From Phycisphaerae bacterium (lineage in GTDB: Bacteria; Planctomycetota; Phycisphaerae; Sedimentisphaerales; Anaerobacaceae), in assembly GCA_030619925.1 (NCBI GenBank), contig JAUXAL010000019.1:1-54428 (forward strand): a stretch of 54,428 nt of DNA, in the 5' to 3' direction. The position numbers were made by a program, and so were the translations under genes. A model generated the notes under the pieces. It was not told where the DNA came from and made no database searches. It saw only the letters and a program-made list of their open reading frames with translations. The first letter of the stretch is position 1. Each line of letters begins with the position of its first letter. Below, one piece after another: positions 1 to 7,947 of the stretch.

Positions 1-136
<136 letters not shown>

Positions 137-184
137 TAGGACAATTGCCACGCCAACCAAGAGCTGGCTCGCAATGGTAATACT

Positions 185-1030
185 ATGAACTATAAGCCAA
201 GAACTAAATCTGGTCTTACATTGACCGAGATGGTGGTTGTTATCGCAACCATAGCGCTGCTTGTCACTCTCGGATTGCCGGCTGTCCGTGTGCTTCTCGA
301 CTCATTTGAATCTGGCGGTGTGGGGAAGAGTATGATAAGTGCAGCTTTATCTAGCGCCCGTGCCGTTGCCGCGAGAGAGCATCGCTGCGCCGGCATACGG
401 TTCCAGCAGGATTTGGCCGGCAACCAATATATGGTCTTCATAGTGCACGACTTTGAAAAAACAGGTTTGAGCCCGGGTTTTCGGGCGGTCGAGGGCCTAA
501 AGCCGATAAAGCTGCCTGAGAATTTGGGTGTAATGGATTTAATGGTCAGAACCAACCACGGTACGCATTGGACCGGTGCCGAAGACCCACGCGACGAGCC
601 GCTTAACGTGGACTACCTTGATGATACGAACCCGCTAAATTTGGGGCCGGACCGAAGGAATAAGTACATTACGGATGCATCCAGTTTTTCGATTGTTTTC
701 TCGCCAAGTGGCAAGCTGATGATGCGTAATGTTCGTGTGAGAAACAGAAACGGAATTTACCAGCCGGATAACGGGGTCTCCGGTAAGGTCTCGATGGATG
801 ATGTTTTTAATTCCCACTCCAATATCACAAGTTATGATGTGGGTTTGTTCGTTCAGGATGACTACGCCGAGCTTGGTTTGGGGGCCGAATCCAGCCGAAA
901 CAGGTTTATTATATATGATAAGACCGGGTTCGATAAATTAGATGCACGCAGAAGGTTCGATTATTTGAATAGCCTGGAACTGGTCTATATAAACCCGTAT
1001 ACGGGGACGATAATCTCGCCGGATAGATAA
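185..1030 (+). CDS. GspH/FimT-like type II pseudopilin
   Basis: This 281-residue protein begins with a short basic leader, a prepilin-peptidase site after Gly10, then LTLTEMVVV with the conserved Glu at +5 and a single hydrophobic helix to about residue 34. The rest is a soluble domain. That layout fits a minor pseudopilin of a type II secretion or type IV pilus-like machine, acting in the inner membrane and periplasm. The +1 residue is Leu rather than the usual Phe. It is the first of four consecutive pseudopilin genes; position and size suggest the GspH role, but the soluble domain was not recognised beyond that. The ATG at 185 gives the normal short leader; no strong ribosome binding site is visible before it. 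Confidence 0.8.
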   Translation: MNYKPRTKSGLTLTEMVVVIATIALLVTLGLPAVRVLLDSFESGGVGKSMISAALSSARAVAAREHRCAGIRFQQDLAGNQYMVFIVHDFEKTGLSPGFRAVEGLKPIKLPENLGVMDLMVRTNHGTHWTGAEDPRDEPLNVDYLDDTNPLNLGPDRRNKYITDASSFSIVFSPSGKLMMRNVRVRNRNGIYQPDNGVSGKVSMDDVFNSHSNITSYDVGLFVQDDYAELGLGAESSRNRFIIYDKTGFDKLDARRRFDYLNSLELVYINPYTGTIISPDR

Positions 1031-1034
1031 GCCT

Positions 1035-1754
1035 ATGAGAAAGAAGCGGCGATATAGAGGTTTTTCTCTTACCGAGGTTTTGTTGGCTGTCGGCACGCTC
1101 GCCATCGGGATGATTTTTATAGGCGGCACATTCCTCGTAGGTATTCATTTTACGACGATTGCCACTGAGCGGACCATCGCAGCGGTAGCAGCCGACGAGG
1201 CCTTTGCAAAGATTAGATTGTACGGCGTTAATCTGGCGGACCCGAATTTGGTGGTAAACGAGCTAACACCGTTTGAAGTGTTGAATCCCATTGCCGAGGA
1301 CGAATTTGCATATCCTTCAACAAAAAGCTCGGCTGCGAAGCAATACTACTGGTCTGCCCTGTGCAGGCCGGTGCACTCTGACTCAAATAGTCGGCTTGTA
1401 CAGGTGACAGTTTTTGTCGGCAGAAAAGTGGGCGGCGGAACTAAGTATCAAGGCAGGGTGGTAAACAGGCCTGTTCCGATGCGGGTTGCTGTCGCCGGGA
1501 CTCTTGGCAGCGATGTCCTTACGATAGAAGAGCCTGACAGGAGAACATGGATTAATGATGGCTGTACGGTAGTGGATAATCAGACAGGCCGGCTTTATCG
1601 AGTGCTGCGGCGCGATGTCGATGCGCCTAACATAATCGTACTCGACAGGGTTTGGGACAGTGGCCTGACCGGTTCAGTGTGGGTGGTTCCGCCGCCGATA
1701 GGCGGTGGCAGATATCCCTGCGTAGCGATATATCAGAAGGTAATCAGGTTTTAA
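1035..1754 (+). CDS. GspI/PilV-like type II pseudopilin
   Basis: A 239-residue protein with leader MRKKRRYRG, cleavage expected after Gly9, then FSLTEVLLAVGTLAIGM, giving Phe at +1 and Glu at +5. One N-terminal membrane helix is followed by a soluble domain. It starts four bases after the stop of the preceding pseudopilin, so the two are probably translationally coupled. The short size and second position in the cluster match GspI-type minor pseudopilins, which help start pseudopilus assembly together with GspJ and GspK. The soluble domain alone would not identify it; the assignment to the I position is inferred from gene order. Confidence 0.78.
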   Translation: MRKKRRYRGFSLTEVLLAVGTLAIGMIFIGGTFLVGIHFTTIATERTIAAVAADEAFAKIRLYGVNLADPNLVVNELTPFEVLNPIAEDEFAYPSTKSSAAKQYYWSALCRPVHSDSNSRLVQVTVFVGRKVGGGTKYQGRVVNRPVPMRVAVAGTLGSDVLTIEEPDRRTWINDGCTVVDNQTGRLYRVLRRDVDAPNIIVLDRVWDSGLTGSVWVVPPPIGGGRYPCVAIYQKVIRF

Positions 1755-1803
1755 CCACAGATTGCGCGGATGAATTTTAGTCACGAATACACAAGAGAAA
1801 TAA

Positions 1804-1884
1804 AAGTGAACTAAAGTGCCTAAAGTGAGCTAAAGTAGAAAAAATAATCCGTAACTTTAGGCACTCCAAACTTTAGGCACTTTA
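1804..1884. repeat. CTAAAGTG-type palindromic intergenic element, copy 1
   Basis: The left arm carries repeated CTAAAGTG words, the right arm carries the complementary ACTTTAGGCAC words, and they are joined by the loop AAAAAATAATCCGTAA. The same element with almost the same loop lies at 33112-33180 between acsE and acsD. This copy has one extra arm unit. It fills most of the gap between two pseudopilin genes and would form a hairpin in the mRNA. The bases just before it (about 1753-1795) resemble the degenerate ACCACAGATT words seen at 7406 and 7692. Confidence 0.85.
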
Positions 1885-1924
1885 CACTTTTTAATGTCTT
1901 TGTTTGTTGGTGGCAGCAAGAAAA

Positions 1925-2968
1925 ATGAAAAGAGCCTTCACTCTAATTGAGCTTGTGGTAGCTATTGGGGTTTTGGCTGTAGTTCTGTCCTTTGCGAGCG
2001 TAATTTTCAGAGTCAGCATTAATGCCTATCGCACCGCAATCGCAAACACTGAAATTATGCAGAAACTACGGGCCATTACCAACCAGCTCAACGCTGACTT
2101 CAAAGGCCTCCGCAAGGATGGGGAGATTTTCGTGGCCTGGACGGCAAGGCCGCAGGTTAGTGCTGACCCGAACGACCCCAGCGTGTATGAGAGATTTGAC
2201 CGGATAATGTTTTTCGCCGATGGTGATTTTCGGTCTTATGGCGTAAACCCGATGGTTCACGGCAATATTGCGAGGATATGTTATATGCTCGCGAAAAGCC
2301 CCCCCGAGGACGATCCGAAAAGAGCACCCCAGCAAGAACCGCAAGAGCGGATACTTGCAAGAACTCAGCACATATTGACGGCTGACTCTGCGCTTGCTGA
2401 TTTCCCGGACCCTAACAGCTTCACTGATAGGCAATGGTACACGTGGAACAACAGGTATGAGTACGACAAGATATCTTTGGATGCCTGGAAGAACATATCC
2501 TGGGAGCAAAAGGTAGATATGCTGTCCGTAATCAGTGATGTTACTGTTCAGCCGAGTGAAATCACCGAAGAGCGGAAATGCAGGGGGGCGATGGTTAGTT
2601 CGGCAGACCCGAATTCGATTCATATGCTTTTGTGCGAAGGTGTGGGCGGGTTCAAGATTCAGGGCTGGTACGACGTACTGCAGCGATGGGTGCCGCAGGT
2701 CGACCCCGATGGTGACGGGGATTTGGCAGATACGCATTTCTTCCTGGATGATCCTGAAAGTGTTCCTGGAGTGTTGTATCCTTATCCTCCTTTCGGAGGC
2801 ATAGCTATAAATAACATTAATTATCCGAGAGAACGGATAGATGAGGCGCATTTTAACATGATTCCCGGCCTTGGACGGGCGCTTAAGTTCACTTTTACGT
2901 TATATGATTCCAGAGGTATTATAAAACGAGGCAGAACTTTTACGCATATTGTTTATTTAGGCAATTAA
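1925..2968 (+). CDS. GspJ/PulJ-like type II pseudopilin
   Basis: From the ATG at 1925 this protein starts MKRA then FTLIELVVAIGVLAVVL: Ala at -1, Phe at +1, Glu at +5 of a prepilin-peptidase site, followed by one membrane helix and a soluble domain of about 320 residues. In-frame TTG (1904) and GTG (1910) starts exist upstream, but they would only add seven or five residues, and the ATG start gives the normal leader length. It is third in the pseudopilin cluster, separated from the second gene by a palindromic repeat, and its stop is followed directly by the GspK-like gene. Size and position suit GspJ; this is inferred from context. Confidence 0.8.
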   Translation: MKRAFTLIELVVAIGVLAVVLSFASVIFRVSINAYRTAIANTEIMQKLRAITNQLNADFKGLRKDGEIFVAWTARPQVSADPNDPSVYERFDRIMFFADGDFRSYGVNPMVHGNIARICYMLAKSPPEDDPKRAPQQEPQERILARTQHILTADSALADFPDPNSFTDRQWYTWNNRYEYDKISLDAWKNISWEQKVDMLSVISDVTVQPSEITEERKCRGAMVSSADPNSIHMLLCEGVGGFKIQGWYDVLQRWVPQVDPDGDGDLADTHFFLDDPESVPGVLYPYPPFGGIAINNINYPRERIDEAHFNMIPGLGRALKFTFTLYDSRGIIKRGRTFTHIVYLGN

Positions 2969-2969
2969 C

Positions 2970-5468
2970 TTGCTAAGAATGAAGACGGCGCACAAAAAAT
3001 TTCTTGAAGATACGTTTTCTGTCGGCTCAGCTCTTATTCTGGCAGTGGTCCTGACCAGCCTGTTGGCTATCGTTGGCGTGTTGTTTGTTATGGTTGCCCG
3101 TGTGGACAGGATAGCAACGTCAGCCATATCAGAGAATAAGGAGCTGAACTTCGCGGTCGAAACGGTTGTTGCGAAGATATCACAGGAATTGGTTTTAGAT
3201 GTCCCCGGCGTGGCAGCCGAATACCAGGACTATCCGGGCCCGGAGGATAGATGGCTGGCAAATCTGGAGCCTTATAAATCGGGTGGCGGTTATTACTGGC
3301 GGCAGATAAGCGATGTTACGGGACATTTAGCTGGCCGCAGCGGAGACGTACAGGCAAAGGTTATAGGTGAGTACGACGCGATAGCTGATTTCAATGCTCC
3401 GTTTGCAAATGCCGATGCCGACGGTGACGGAGTAGGCGATTCAAAGTGGATTAAACTTGATGAGGTAACCTCCGGCAAAGGCAGACCCATTTACGCAGCC
3501 ATCAGGATTATTGACGACGGCGGGAAGATAAACGTCAATACGGCTTACAAATTTGATCCGAGCGAGCCTGGCGTAACTGCCTTCGACATCGACGGTTCAA
3601 GTCAGTTGCAGATAGATCTTATGGCCTTGGTCGGCCGGCCGGGTGACCCTCCGACCCCGGCCAAAGAGGCAAGTTTGCTTGCAGCAAGAGCAAACTCCGG
3701 CTTTGGTGTTGACCCGCTGGATTTGCGCCGGTACGAGGAAAATGTTATTTGGCGTTATGGCGAGCCAAACGGACCTTACACACCCTTTGACATTTCTGAT
3801 GAGCTTGAGCTGCGTTACAGGTTCCTGTTGAATCACACTGACATAGATACGCGATTGGAAAATTGGGGTGATGAGTTCAGGGGGGCGACTTTGTCCACCC
3901 CTGTAACATCCGGTGGAATAGATGCCTGGTTAAAAAGAGCCTATGATGACGGCGGCTTTGATCCGAATTATGCGTATCGGCATATTGCTACGGCCTACAA
4001 TATGGACCGGATTATTAATCCCGCCGGCCTGACTTTGAATAATGGAAAGATGGTTAACGTCAATATCGCTGACAAGAATTTGTTGTATGCTGCGATAAGG
4101 GCGGGGCTTTTGGATACCGACCCCAACTTTGTCGGTGCTGACCGAATCGCTGCGCAAATAGCTGTTAACCTGATTGACTTCCGTGATGATAATGCGAATG
4201 TAACGACCTTTGATCTACCTCCGGCAGGTGGCCGGACGTATTACGGCTTCGAGCGTCCCTGTATTTATATTTCGGAGCTGGCCTGTAGATTAGTGCGTGC
4301 TCGGTCGGATACCTATAAGTCTTATGCAGTAGAGCTTTACAGGCCTTATTTTGAAGATGATGACCCCGACTTCAGCGCCTGGCAGCTTGTGATTGATGGC
4401 ACAACAATTCCTATCGCCTGGTCGGGCACAAGGCGGTTTCATGTAATACGGTTTGAAGACTCGAGAGCACTGACGCCGTTGTTGGATGTGAATTTTAATG
4501 ACCCGGAGGAGCCGGGCGGTCCGAATCGTTTTGGCTATAATCCGAGCAGTTACCCTCGTGCTCCTCAAGAGCCCGCTTATACTACTTTTGACGCTAACAG
4601 CACCATATCTTTGCAGCGTCAGGTGGGCGGCACACCTCTTGTGGTTGATTCTGTTAATGTTCCCGGCGGCTGGATAACTGTTGATGGGCAGGCTCGCAGT
4701 ATTCAGAGGGACATTACTCGGCACAAGTGCATACGGCGCTTATGGGCCGACGCCGGCCAGGCAAGCTCTCCGACACTTGGCCGGCACAATGATTTTGTGC
4801 ACCCCGACCTCAGTAAAGTGCAGGCTCATCCTGCAGACAGGCCTTTTACAAATGTAGGCGAAATAGGAATGGTTTTCTGCTCCGACGCCTATAACGTTCC
4901 TGCTGAGAGCACTGAGGTCGATTTACGGCTTAATTTACAGAATCCGGCCTTTGCGAATATTTTTCGATACTTGACAGTCATCGACCCGGCGGCTCACGGC
5001 CGGCCGGCGTACGAAACAAGAATAAAGGGCCGGATAAACGTCAACACGGCCCCGTGGTTTGTGATAGCGCAATTACCATGGATGACGTCTCCAATTGCCC
5101 GGGCGATAGTTGCGTATCGAGATACAGTGGCAGGAGGTTTCGAAAGTACCGGCGGGTTGATGCAGGTTGCCGAGATGGGCTACTATGCGTATGATCTTCC
5201 ATATGCTTCTATCGATTTAGATGGATTCCCCGATCTTACTCCGGGCGATGGAGCCGTCAGCGATTTTGAAGAGCGGGACGTGATTTTCTCACGGATTAGC
5301 AATCTTGTTACTGTAAGGAGTGATGTTTTTACCGCTTATATCCTCGTTCGCATTGGCGTCGATGGCCCGCAGAAAAGAGTGGTAGCCATACTCGACAGAA
5401 GCCAAGTCAGCTCTTCCAACGATAGAGTAAGAATCGTCGCACTGCACCCCGTTCCCGATCCGCGATAG
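2970..5468 (+). CDS. GspK-like large minor pseudopilin
   Basis: An 832-residue protein with an N-terminal hydrophobic helix (about residues 16-40) and no classic Glu+5 prepilin motif, as is usual for GspK. It contains INVNTA-type motifs near residues 186 and 687 and a related VNVN stretch near 358; this is the helix-hairpin-helix signature of the GspK family. At more than twice the usual GspK length it must carry large insertions or a duplicated body. GspK caps the pseudopilus tip with GspI and GspJ. The start may be TTG 2970 or ATG 2979; both lie immediately after the stop of the GspJ-like gene, implying coupling. It faces the convergent phosphatase gene with only 13 bases between stops. Confidence 0.8.
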   Translation: MLRMKTAHKKFLEDTFSVGSALILAVVLTSLLAIVGVLFVMVARVDRIATSAISENKELNFAVETVVAKISQELVLDVPGVAAEYQDYPGPEDRWLANLEPYKSGGGYYWRQISDVTGHLAGRSGDVQAKVIGEYDAIADFNAPFANADADGDGVGDSKWIKLDEVTSGKGRPIYAAIRIIDDGGKINVNTAYKFDPSEPGVTAFDIDGSSQLQIDLMALVGRPGDPPTPAKEASLLAARANSGFGVDPLDLRRYEENVIWRYGEPNGPYTPFDISDELELRYRFLLNHTDIDTRLENWGDEFRGATLSTPVTSGGIDAWLKRAYDDGGFDPNYAYRHIATAYNMDRIINPAGLTLNNGKMVNVNIADKNLLYAAIRAGLLDTDPNFVGADRIAAQIAVNLIDFRDDNANVTTFDLPPAGGRTYYGFERPCIYISELACRLVRARSDTYKSYAVELYRPYFEDDDPDFSAWQLVIDGTTIPIAWSGTRRFHVIRFEDSRALTPLLDVNFNDPEEPGGPNRFGYNPSSYPRAPQEPAYTTFDANSTISLQRQVGGTPLVVDSVNVPGGWITVDGQARSIQRDITRHKCIRRLWADAGQASSPTLGRHNDFVHPDLSKVQAHPADRPFTNVGEIGMVFCSDAYNVPAESTEVDLRLNLQNPAFANIFRYLTVIDPAAHGRPAYETRIKGRINVNTAPWFVIAQLPWMTSPIARAIVAYRDTVAGGFESTGGLMQVAEMGYYAYDLPYASIDLDGFPDLTPGDGAVSDFEERDVIFSRISNLVTVRSDVFTAYILVRIGVDGPQKRVVAILDRSQVSSSNDRVRIVALHPVPDPR

Positions 5469-5481
5469 GAAGCAGCATGGG

Positions 5482-6297
5482 CTAAGACTTCAGAAGCTTC
5501 AGGATTTCTGGGTGCACTTTTTTGTTGGCTGCTATTACCTGAAACATCTGGCCTTCGTAGCCGTCCAAATCGACAGGAAAGATTTTTCCGCCTTGCCAGT
5601 CGGTGACGATAGCTCCGGCAGCCTCAGCGATGACCGTCCCGGCTGTGATGTCCCATATTCTCGGATCAGAGGCGATGGTAGCTATAAGACCGCCCTTTGC
5701 CACGTATGCCAACTGCAGGGCGGTTGTGCCCAGGTTTCGGAATCTTGTCCGCTGCATAATTTCGCAGACCCAGCCGGGTACGCCATTATCAAAGTGACTG
5801 TCCAGACCAACGCTTGAAAATTCATCCATTTTTTCTTTGCCGGCGACTATCCGCCTGCTGCTCAATTGGGCCTCGCCGCCCTTGACAGCTGTGAACATTG
5901 AATCCGTAGCCGGCTCGAAAATCACACCTACAATCGGCTCGCCCTCGTATACTACTGCGACACTGATGGTAAATAAAAGCATACGATGTGCATAATTGTT
6001 CGTTCCGTCTATCGGGTCAATGGCCCACCAGAGCGGTTTGTCGCCGCGTGGGGGCTGCTTGAATATCTTACCTTCCTCACCTTCCTCGGCGATAAAGCCA
6101 TGGTCAGGATATGTCTCTTTGATTCGGTCGATGATTATCTTCTGGCACCGGGCATCGGCCTGGGTTACGAGTTCGGTGGCGTTCTTCACGGAAGCTTTGA
6201 TAAAATTGATTTCTTCCATTGCTCGTTGGCCGGCCAGCCGTGCTGCGACAATAGCTGTCTCCAGCATCCTGCTCAAATCTCTCTGCTCTAATATCAT
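5482..6297 (-). CDS. Inositol monophosphatase family phosphatase
   Basis: A 271-residue soluble enzyme with all three metal-binding signatures of the IMPase/FBPase/CysQ fold: the acidic pair in FIAEEGEEG, the core motif WAIDPIDGTNNYAHR, and the C-terminal WDITAGTVIAEAAGA. The family hydrolyses sugar or inositol monophosphates, or 3'-phosphoadenosine phosphate, with Mg2+. The sequence alone does not separate these substrates; a SuhB/IMPase role is the commonest outcome for proteins of this length. It is a single gene, convergent with the pseudopilin operon. Its upstream region holds a heptamer repeat (6301-6340). Confidence 0.9.
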   Translation of the reverse strand: MILEQRDLSRMLETAIVAARLAGQRAMEEINFIKASVKNATELVTQADARCQKIIIDRIKETYPDHGFIAEEGEEGKIFKQPPRGDKPLWWAIDPIDGTNNYAHRMLLFTISVAVVYEGEPIVGVIFEPATDSMFTAVKGGEAQLSSRRIVAGKEKMDEFSSVGLDSHFDNGVPGWVCEIMQRTRFRNLGTTALQLAYVAKGGLIATIASDPRIWDITAGTVIAEAAGAIVTDWQGGKIFPVDLDGYEGQMFQVIAANKKVHPEILKLLKS

Positions 6298-6300
6298 ATT

Positions 6301-6340
6301 TCGTAACTCGTGGTTCGTAACTCGCGGCTCGTGATTTGAG
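6301..6340. repeat. Degenerate heptamer repeat, CGTAACT word
   Basis: Consecutive 7-base units CGTAACT, CGTGGTT, CGTAACT, CGCGGCT, CGTGATT can be read in register. Only one arm is visible. It sits just upstream of the phosphatase start and between two divergent genes. It shares the 7-base period, but not the word, with the other intergenic repeats in this window. Confidence 0.8.
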
Positions 6341-6367
6341 CGACGGGCGGCGAACTCTGGTCCTTAC

Positions 6368-6396
6368 TTGACAGAACTACTACGTCTTTCTATTCT
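6368..6396 (+). promoter_or_regulatory. Sigma70-type promoter for the DUF2752 gene
   Basis: TTGACA at 6368-6373, a 17-base spacer, then TATTCT at 6391-6396. The start codon follows only nine bases after the -10 box, so the transcript would have almost no leader and no room for a ribosome binding site. The match to the consensus is strong by eye; no transcript evidence is available. Confidence 0.5.
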
Positions 6397-6405
6397 AACA
6401 TAGTT

Positions 6406-6861
6406 ATGCAAGTAAGCCAACAGGTAAATAAGCTAAAAGTTTTCGGCCGTGCATCGTCTCGCCAGCGACTTATAGCGGCGGTTGTTTGCTTGGTGGTGGT
6501 TACTTTCTTCGGGTTGTTCTGGTCGGTAGGACATTATAAAACCGATATGGGCCGGTGGCTCGGCTACTGCGGTTTCAAGCAAAAATACAACCTGCCGTGT
6601 CCAACCTGCGGAGTGACCACCGCGGTTCTCGCTTTCGCTCAGGGCCGAATCCTCGAAGCATTTTATATCCAGCCGGCTGCCGGTCTGTTGTGCTGCATAC
6701 TGGTTGCGGCAGCAGTTTTGGCTCTGCTTATAGCTGTTTTTGGTGTCTATTTCGGGTTTTTGGAGCGTTTTTTCACCCAGGTCAAAATAAGATACATAAT
6801 TCTGGCCGTGCTTATCATTATTGCCGCCGGCTGGGCGGTAACATTGGCTCGGGCGCTGTAG
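6406..6861 (+). CDS. DUF2752 family membrane protein
   Basis: A 151-residue integral membrane protein. It has a hydrophobic segment at about 20-45, the DUF2752 hallmark CPTCGVTTAVLAFAQGR with paired cysteines near residues 65-68, then membrane helices at about 85-115 and 122-148. The family function is unknown. The Cys pair at a membrane edge is conserved in the family and could bind metal or be redox active; that is inference. The gene stands alone and has a strong promoter with a near-leaderless start. Its 3' end runs straight into a tandem repeat on the opposite strand. Confidence 0.85.
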   Translation: MQVSQQVNKLKVFGRASSRQRLIAAVVCLVVVTFFGLFWSVGHYKTDMGRWLGYCGFKQKYNLPCPTCGVTTAVLAFAQGRILEAFYIQPAAGLLCCILVAAAVLALLIAVFGVYFGFLERFFTQVKIRYIILAVLIIIAAGWAVTLARAL

Positions 6862-6871
6862 GTGCCCCGTT

Positions 6872-7218
6872 TGAAATTGGCTTTGTTTGGGTTTGTTTTT
6901 TCGGAGCCCCAAGGCGGTTTTATTCTCATAATCCTTTTGTGAAAAAGCGTTTACGTTCATTTTGGGCTTTATGGAAATTGGGTTTGAATTGGGTTTGTTT
7001 TTTTGGACTGCGAAATCATCGTTTTTTCTGTAATCCTTTGTTGTAAGTGAGTTTACATTCATTTTGGCTCTTTTTAAATTGGCTTTGTTTGGCTTTGAAT
7101 TGGGTTTGTTTTCACCAGGTGTCCAATCGCTTTTATTTTCATAATCCGTTGTATTATATGGATTTACGTTCACTTGACTTTTTCGGAAATTGGCTTTGTT
7201 TTGCATAAAAGTAGTCAA
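6872..7218 (-). repeat. Protein-like tandem repeat, about 114-bp unit, three copies
   Basis: Read on the minus strand, three degenerate units of about 38 codons each contain the same peptide words: NKANF or NKANL, MNVN or VNVN, DYENK and ENKPNS. The reading frame is kept across all three units and into the antisense of the DUF2752 gene. There is no good start signal, the composition is extreme (Asn and Lys rich), and no known domain is visible. It may be a non-coding repeat that happens to be open, or a relic of a coding repeat. Treat as a repeat rather than a gene. Confidence 0.7.
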
Positions 7219-7327
7219 AACTTCGTAGGTTCTCCGCTATTTCGGACTGATATGACAAAAAAGCCCTGTTTTCCGGCGTTTTGTAAAACGATGGCCATTA
7301 GGAACCCCCTGATTTATGATTGACGAT

Positions 7328-7362
7328 TTGCTATCCAGTATCGAGTATCCAGTATTTAGATA
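7328..7362. repeat. Degenerate heptamer repeat, TATCCAG word
   Basis: Units TATCCAG, TATCGAG, TATCCAG, TATTTAG are in register with a 7-base period. The words overlap with the CTCGATA family seen at 14030-14080 and 40907-40968. The surrounding 7219-7405 contains no gene that I can support. Confidence 0.6.
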
Positions 7363-7405
7363 CATATTATACCATATTTCAAGCTTGATTTCAAGTAAAT
7401 TTAAA

Positions 7406-7449
7406 CCACGGATTACGCTCGTCACGGCGGAGCGTGCTGTAGCAGGACG
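7406..7449. repeat. 44-bp dispersed repeat with internal hairpin, copy 1
   Basis: This 44-base stretch starts CCACGGATTACGCTCGTCAC and ends TAGCAGGACG. A second copy is at 7692-7735 with a few substitutions. In copy 2 the core ACGGC-GAAGCGT-GCCGT folds as a hairpin; here one arm has a mismatch. No gene is visible between 7219 and 7947; short ORFs there read the repeat in the same frame and are not credible. Confidence 0.75.
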
Positions 7450-7691
7450 AATTGGCACGAAATTAAGCATGGCGAGGAGAGCTATGTAACCTTTCTCTAT
7501 ATATCCCGTTGGGTTACAGAGCTTGTTCGGCTCCTTTGGTGAAAACGGAGGCGGGTGCCTCGCCAGCACGCGTTTGGTTTGGCTACTTTGGGATAGCTTA
7601 GTGCGAGAGAGTTGCCGTTAAAATGAGGTTATGGATGATGTGAATTGCGTTTTTGGTCGAAAACTGACGGAAAATTTTACCTATCTTAACG

Positions 7692-7735
7692 CCACGGATT
7701 TCACTCGTCACGGCGAAGCGTGCCGTAGCAGGACA
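7692..7735. repeat. 44-bp dispersed repeat with internal hairpin, copy 2
   Basis: Second copy of the element at 7406-7449, in the same orientation. It is followed to about 7805 by a run of degenerate CACGGAC and CACGGATT words. The hairpin ACGGC/GCCGT is intact here. The rest of the gap up to the KAP gene is AT-rich without a recognisable gene. Confidence 0.75.
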
Positions 7736-7947
7736 GATTACACGGATTTTGTATGTTGGCACGGACTTACACAAACTGTTTAGGACACGGACTGACACGG
7801 ACTTTTGTATTTTATCTGTCGGATTTTGTAAAACACTTTTAAGTATTGGAATTAATGGGTAAAATGAATTCGCAAATTTGAGTGCGGGTTTGGGTAATTA
7901 TGGTTAAAAGGACGGTCGTTAAAATAGCTTGTTGGAGTTAAAGGAGA

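Noticed and set aside
2066-2851. Long minus-strand ORF opposite the GspJ-like gene
   Set aside because: Shadow frame with low-complexity translation and no start signal.
6433-7218. 261-codon minus-strand ORF as a gene
   Set aside because: Half of it is antisense to DUF2752 and the rest is a tandem repeat with no start signal; listed as a repeat.
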